Shown: positions 62,396-64,000 of the stretch, piece after piece
How the letters are laid out: the number at the start of each line of letters is the position of its first letter
How positions within the stretch are numbered: position 1 is the first letter of the stretch
From: Rhodovastum sp963714255
Lineage (GTDB): Bacteria; Pseudomonadota; Alphaproteobacteria; Acetobacterales; Acetobacteraceae
Reading direction: 5' to 3'
DNA: 64,000 nt
Assembly: GCA_963714255.1 (NCBI GenBank)
Contig: CAVQNU010000013.1
Span: 62,001-126,000, forward strand
Notes under the pieces: generated by a model
Told to the model about the DNA's origin: nothing
What the model saw: only the letters and a program-made list of their open reading frames with translations
Databases searched by the model: none
Translations under genes and position numbers: made by a program

Positions 62396-64000
62396 ATGGA
62401 GGCACGCGACGTCCCGATTTCCCCGGACAGCGCAGGTTTCTCCGCCCCTGACCGGAGCGGCCTGGCGGGTGCGGATGGCACCGGCACGGGGCAGGGCACG
62501 GCGCCGCCTCCTGCCCCGTCTGGGCCGGGATCCGGGCTGGGGTCCGGGCCGGGCACGGCCCGCGCTCGCCGGCGTGCAGTGAGACGCGCCATGGCGGCCC
62601 GCCGGCCCGGCATCCGCGCCGCCGCCGTGATTTCGGCCAGTCTGGCGTTGCTGCTGGCCGCGGGACTGGCGGCGGCGTGGCTGCTGCCGCCCCTGCTGGA
62701 CTGGGACCGCTATCGCGAGTCCATCGCCACCCTGGCTTCCGACCGGCTGGGGCGGGAGGTGCGCATCGCCGGGCCGGTATCGCTGACGCTGCTGCCCGAG
62801 CCGGTGCTGACCGCCGCCGGCGTGAGCCTGACCGATGCGGGTGACGGCATTGCCATCCGCGCCGGCCAGTTGCGCCTGCGGGTGGCGCTGGCGGCGCTGG
62901 CCGAGGGCAAGATCGATGCCGAGGAACTGGTGCTGCGCGGGGCCGAGATGCACGTGCCCTGGCCGTTCCAGCCGATCCAGATCGCGGCCGCGGCGCCCTC
63001 CTGGTTCGCCGCCGCCTCGGTGCGCATCGAAGACGCCAGGCTCAGCATCGGCAACCTCACGTTCACTGGCATCGAGGCGACGCTGGCGACCGACGCCTGG
63101 ACCGGCAGCTATGTCGCCGCGGGCACGGCGCAGCTCTCCGCCCGGCCCTGGCATTTCACCGTCCGCCTGACCCGCGCCGGCAGCGACGGCGCGGCCGGGC
63201 TTGATGTGTCGCTGGACGGACGCGGGGCGATGCAGGGCGTGGGCGCCATGCTCTCCGGCCAGATCCAGCGCGACGGCACCTTCGGTGGGCGGGTGACCGG
63301 GCGCGGCGCTGACCTGTCCTTGCTGCTGCCCGCGCCTGCCATGCCGTTCACCGCCGGCGGGCGGGTGCGGGTGGCCGGCGGGCTGGCGGCGGCGGATGAT
63401 CTGGCGGGCGATGTCGGCGGTGCGCCGGTGAAAGGGTCGGTCGAGCTGCGGGTGGCGCCGGCGCTGCGGCTGGAACTCCGGCTCGCGGCCAGCCAGGTGG
63501 ATCTGGACGCCTGGCTGCCGGCGCTGCGGCGCGGCGCGACGGCGCCGTTTCCGGCCAGCATCGCCGTGTCGGCGGAGGCGGCGCGGCTTTACGGCGGCAC
63601 GCTGCGGCAACTGGGCGGCGAATTCGACCTCGGCGGCGGCGCCGTGGCCGTGCGCAAGCTGCATGCCGTGCTGCCGGGCGATGCGTCGCTGGGCGCGACC
63701 GGCCAGGTGCTGCGGCGCGAGGCCGGCGGGCCACCGCGCTTCGAGGGCGATGTAACCCTGTCGGCGCCGGCGCTGCGCACGACGCTGGCCTGGCTGGCCT
63801 CTGCCGGTATGCTGCCGGCTTCGGGGCTGGCGGAAGGCGTGCTGCGCACCGCCGATCTCACCGCGCGAGCGGTGCTGGAGCCGGGCGGGCTGAGCCTGAC
63901 CGGCCTGGACGGGCATATCGACGCGACCCGGCTGTCAGGCAGCCTGGGCCTGCACGCGGGCGAGCGGACCATGCTCACGGCAGCGCTGCAGGCCGATCAG
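62396..64000 (+). CDS. AsmA-family protein, N-terminal part (cut by window edge)
   Basis: The frame is open to the end of the window. A transmembrane helix (ISASLALLLAAGLAAAWLLP) is followed by PPLLDWDRYRESIATLASDR, LGREVRIAGPVSLTLLPEPV and LTAAGVSLTDAGDG, the signature N-terminus of AsmA proteins, then long beta-rich sequence. AsmA-like proteins span the periplasm and affect phospholipid transport and outer membrane composition. The start is uncertain: ATG 62378 (overlaps the oxoprolinase stop), ATG 62396, GTG 62579 or ATG 62591. The last sits just before the membrane helix and is the most AsmA-like, while earlier starts add a Gly/Pro-rich cytoplasmic segment. Confidence 0.85.
   Translation, partial: MEARDVPISPDSAGFSAPDRSGLAGADGTGTGQGTAPPPAPSGPGSGLGSGPGTARARRRAVRRAMAARRPGIRAAAVISASLALLLAAGLAAAWLLPPLLDWDRYRESIATLASDRLGREVRIAGPVSLTLLPEPVLTAAGVSLTDAGDGIAIRAGQLRLRVALAALAEGKIDAEELVLRGAEMHVPWPFQPIQIAAAAPSWFAAASVRIEDARLSIGNLTFTGIEATLATDAWTGSYVAAGTAQLSARPWHFTVRLTRAGSDGAAGLDVSLDGRGAMQGVGAMLSGQIQRDGTFGGRVTGRGADLSLLLPAPAMPFTAGGRVRVAGGLAAADDLAGDVGGAPVKGSVELRVAPALRLELRLAASQVDLDAWLPALRRGATAPFPASIAVSAEAARLYGGTLRQLGGEFDLGGGAVAVRKLHAVLPGDASLGATGQVLRREAGGPPRFEGDVTLSAPALRTTLAWLASAGMLPASGLAEGVLRTADLTARAVLEPGGLSLTGLDGHIDATRLSGSLGLHAGERTMLTAALQADQ

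Overview
This is a GC-rich alphaproteobacterial chromosome segment, most likely from the Rhodospirillales and probably Acetobacteraceae-like. That placement is an inference from gene order and protein character, not from a search. The right half is a complete division and cell wall (dcw) cluster in the usual alphaproteobacterial order, with RNase P RNA just upstream of mraZ.

Layout. Bases 1-7.4 kb hold housekeeping genes: the 3' part of ppk1, then ppx, rnd, corA, aspS and an EipB-like periplasmic protein. Bases 7.5-11 kb hold a broken S10 serine carboxypeptidase and a broken MFS transporter with its TetR regulator. Bases 11-27.6 kb are accessory: a methyltransferase, a Gly/Asn-rich RTX-like surface protein, a gene-poor 1.1 kb, a small phage-type regulatory cassette, a complete ISAzo13-like element, IS debris, an exopolysaccharide export module (Wza/GumB, ExeA-like ATPase, BY-kinase-like protein, GumC), a Tat-exported PLP enzyme with a broken frame, a VTT membrane protein and a SHOCT protein. 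Bases 28-36.7 kb hold pepP, a response regulator, ligA, recN, bamD and lpxC. Bases 37-56.5 kb are dcw on the minus strand in transcription order mraZ-rsmH-ftsL-ftsI-murE-murF-mraY-murD-ftsW-murG-murC-murB-ddl-ftsQ-ftsA-ftsZ, mostly joined by ATGA or TGATG overlaps and closed by a terminator after ftsZ. Bases 56.6-64 kb hold rnpB, an AmpD-type amidase, a DjlA-like co-chaperone, a 5-oxoprolinase and the start of an AsmA-like gene.

Three patterns stand out. (1) Six genes, including the normally essential murD and the dcw regulator mraZ, are each interrupted in a way that one surplus base explains (two in the amidase). Every lesion has the same sign. Insertion-type sequencing error is the simplest explanation, but +1 recoding or real decay must be excluded. 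(2) A family of GC-rich multi-hairpin repeats sits at or next to stop codons of many genes, often as head-to-head pairs around a TTAA-containing or long palindromic centre. In two cases the repeat encodes the C-terminal tail of a conserved protein (Ppx and RecN). (3) Four TGGG boxes with exact 10-bp spacing upstream of mraZ form a textbook MraZ operator overlapping a possible promoter.

I saw no tRNA, rRNA or CRISPR array. Gene calls rest on motif recognition in translations. No database search was possible.
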